A stretch of DNA of 64,000 nucleotides from Acidobacteriota bacterium (GTDB lineage: Bacteria; Acidobacteriota; Terriglobia; Terriglobales; Acidobacteriaceae): positions 34,801 to 98,800 of the forward strand of contig JAJYBU010000014.1 in assembly GCA_021778845.1 (NCBI GenBank), written 5' to 3'. The translations under genes and the position numbers were made by a program. How positions within the stretch are numbered: the stretch's first letter is position 1; every line of letters begins with the position of its first letter. Under the pieces are notes generated by a model. That model did no database searches. It saw nothing but the letters and a program-made list of their open reading frames with translations, and was not told where the DNA came from. Below are positions 63,848-64,000 of this stretch, piece after piece.

Positions 63848-64000
63848 ATGCAGAGCCCGGATTTGACAGTGAGCGAGCAGGACCGGTTCATCGCCGAGGC
63901 GCTGGAGCGCGATGAGTCGCGGCTGCGGGGGTTCATACGCAAACGGGTGCTGGATACGGCCGATGCGGAGGATGTGCTGCAGGATGTTTTCTATGAGCTG
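63848..64000 (+). CDS. ECF-type RNA polymerase sigma factor, 3'-truncated by the window edge
   Basis: 51 codons are visible: MQSPDLTVSEQDRFIAEALE, RDESRLRGFIRKRVLDTADA, EDVLQDVFYEL. The last part is the sigma region 2 helix (AEDVLQDVF) that binds core polymerase. AAGGAG lies 4 nt upstream of the ATG. The frame is open to the window end. The region 4 domain and any anti-sigma partner lie outside. Confidence 0.85.
   Translation, partial: MQSPDLTVSEQDRFIAEALERDESRLRGFIRKRVLDTADAEDVLQDVFYEL

Overview
The window (GC-rich, no rRNA or tRNA seen) looks like a chromosome segment of an Acidobacteriota, probably class Terriglobia (subdivision 1). The evidence is a VWFA-related protein of the acidobacterial type, tandem carboxypeptidase-regulatory-domain proteins, Gly-rich exported proteins, many TTG/GTG starts, and dispersed 'GGAATGACAA' hairpin repeats. 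The taxon is an inference; no marker gene here fixes the genus.

Layout. (1) 0-9.8 kb: a 5'-cut TonB-C-like protein, a secreted TPR protein, rnc, two type I signal peptidases flanking a 0.5 kb repeat cluster, an AsmA-like protein, an XRE-cupin regulator, a lipoprotein and a Gly-rich exported protein. (2) 9.9-13 kb: two tandem paralogous exported proteins converging on an enoyl-CoA hydratase. (3) 13.4-22.9 kb: a four-gene RND efflux operon (adaptor, two pumps, outer-membrane factor) with 4-nt stop/start overlaps, closed by a strong terminator. (4) 23.0-31.8 kb, minus strand: a respiratory island with a decaheme DmsE/MtrA-type cytochrome, a PioB/MtrB-like barrel, three small monoheme cytochromes, an 11-heme cytochrome, a membrane cytochrome b and a six-motif NapC/NirT-like cytochrome. 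Together these form a plausible route for electrons between the quinone pool and the cell exterior. (5) 32-44.8 kb: a Crp/Fnr regulator, a universal stress protein, a radical SAM/SPASM protein with a HemY-type oxidase, a porin, a CoA-transferase, citrate synthase and fumarase. (6) 44.9-64 kb: housekeeping and envelope genes (alpha/beta hydrolase, Rel, Kbl, lipoprotein, VWA protein, S4 protein, MiaA, TonB-like protein, Mog, DedA-like protein, small membrane proteins, RNase R, SpoIIAA-like protein) and the start of an ECF sigma factor cut by the window edge.

The most interesting unit is regions 4 and 5 together. Six TGTGA-N6-TCACA or near-consensus palindromes lie upstream of the decaheme cytochrome, the regulator itself, the stress protein, hemY and citrate synthase. 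The regulator carries a CRP-type recognition helix (SRETVTR) and FNR-like cysteines. This suggests an oxygen- or redox-sensing local regulon that couples extracellular electron transfer, heme supply and a TCA cycle using succinyl-CoA:acetate CoA-transferase. A second notable signal is a family of hairpin repeats that clusters at 4.4-4.9 kb and also occurs in frame inside the ydjM-like gene and inside rnr.

All functional calls rest on reading motifs in the sequence. No database search or computation was run.
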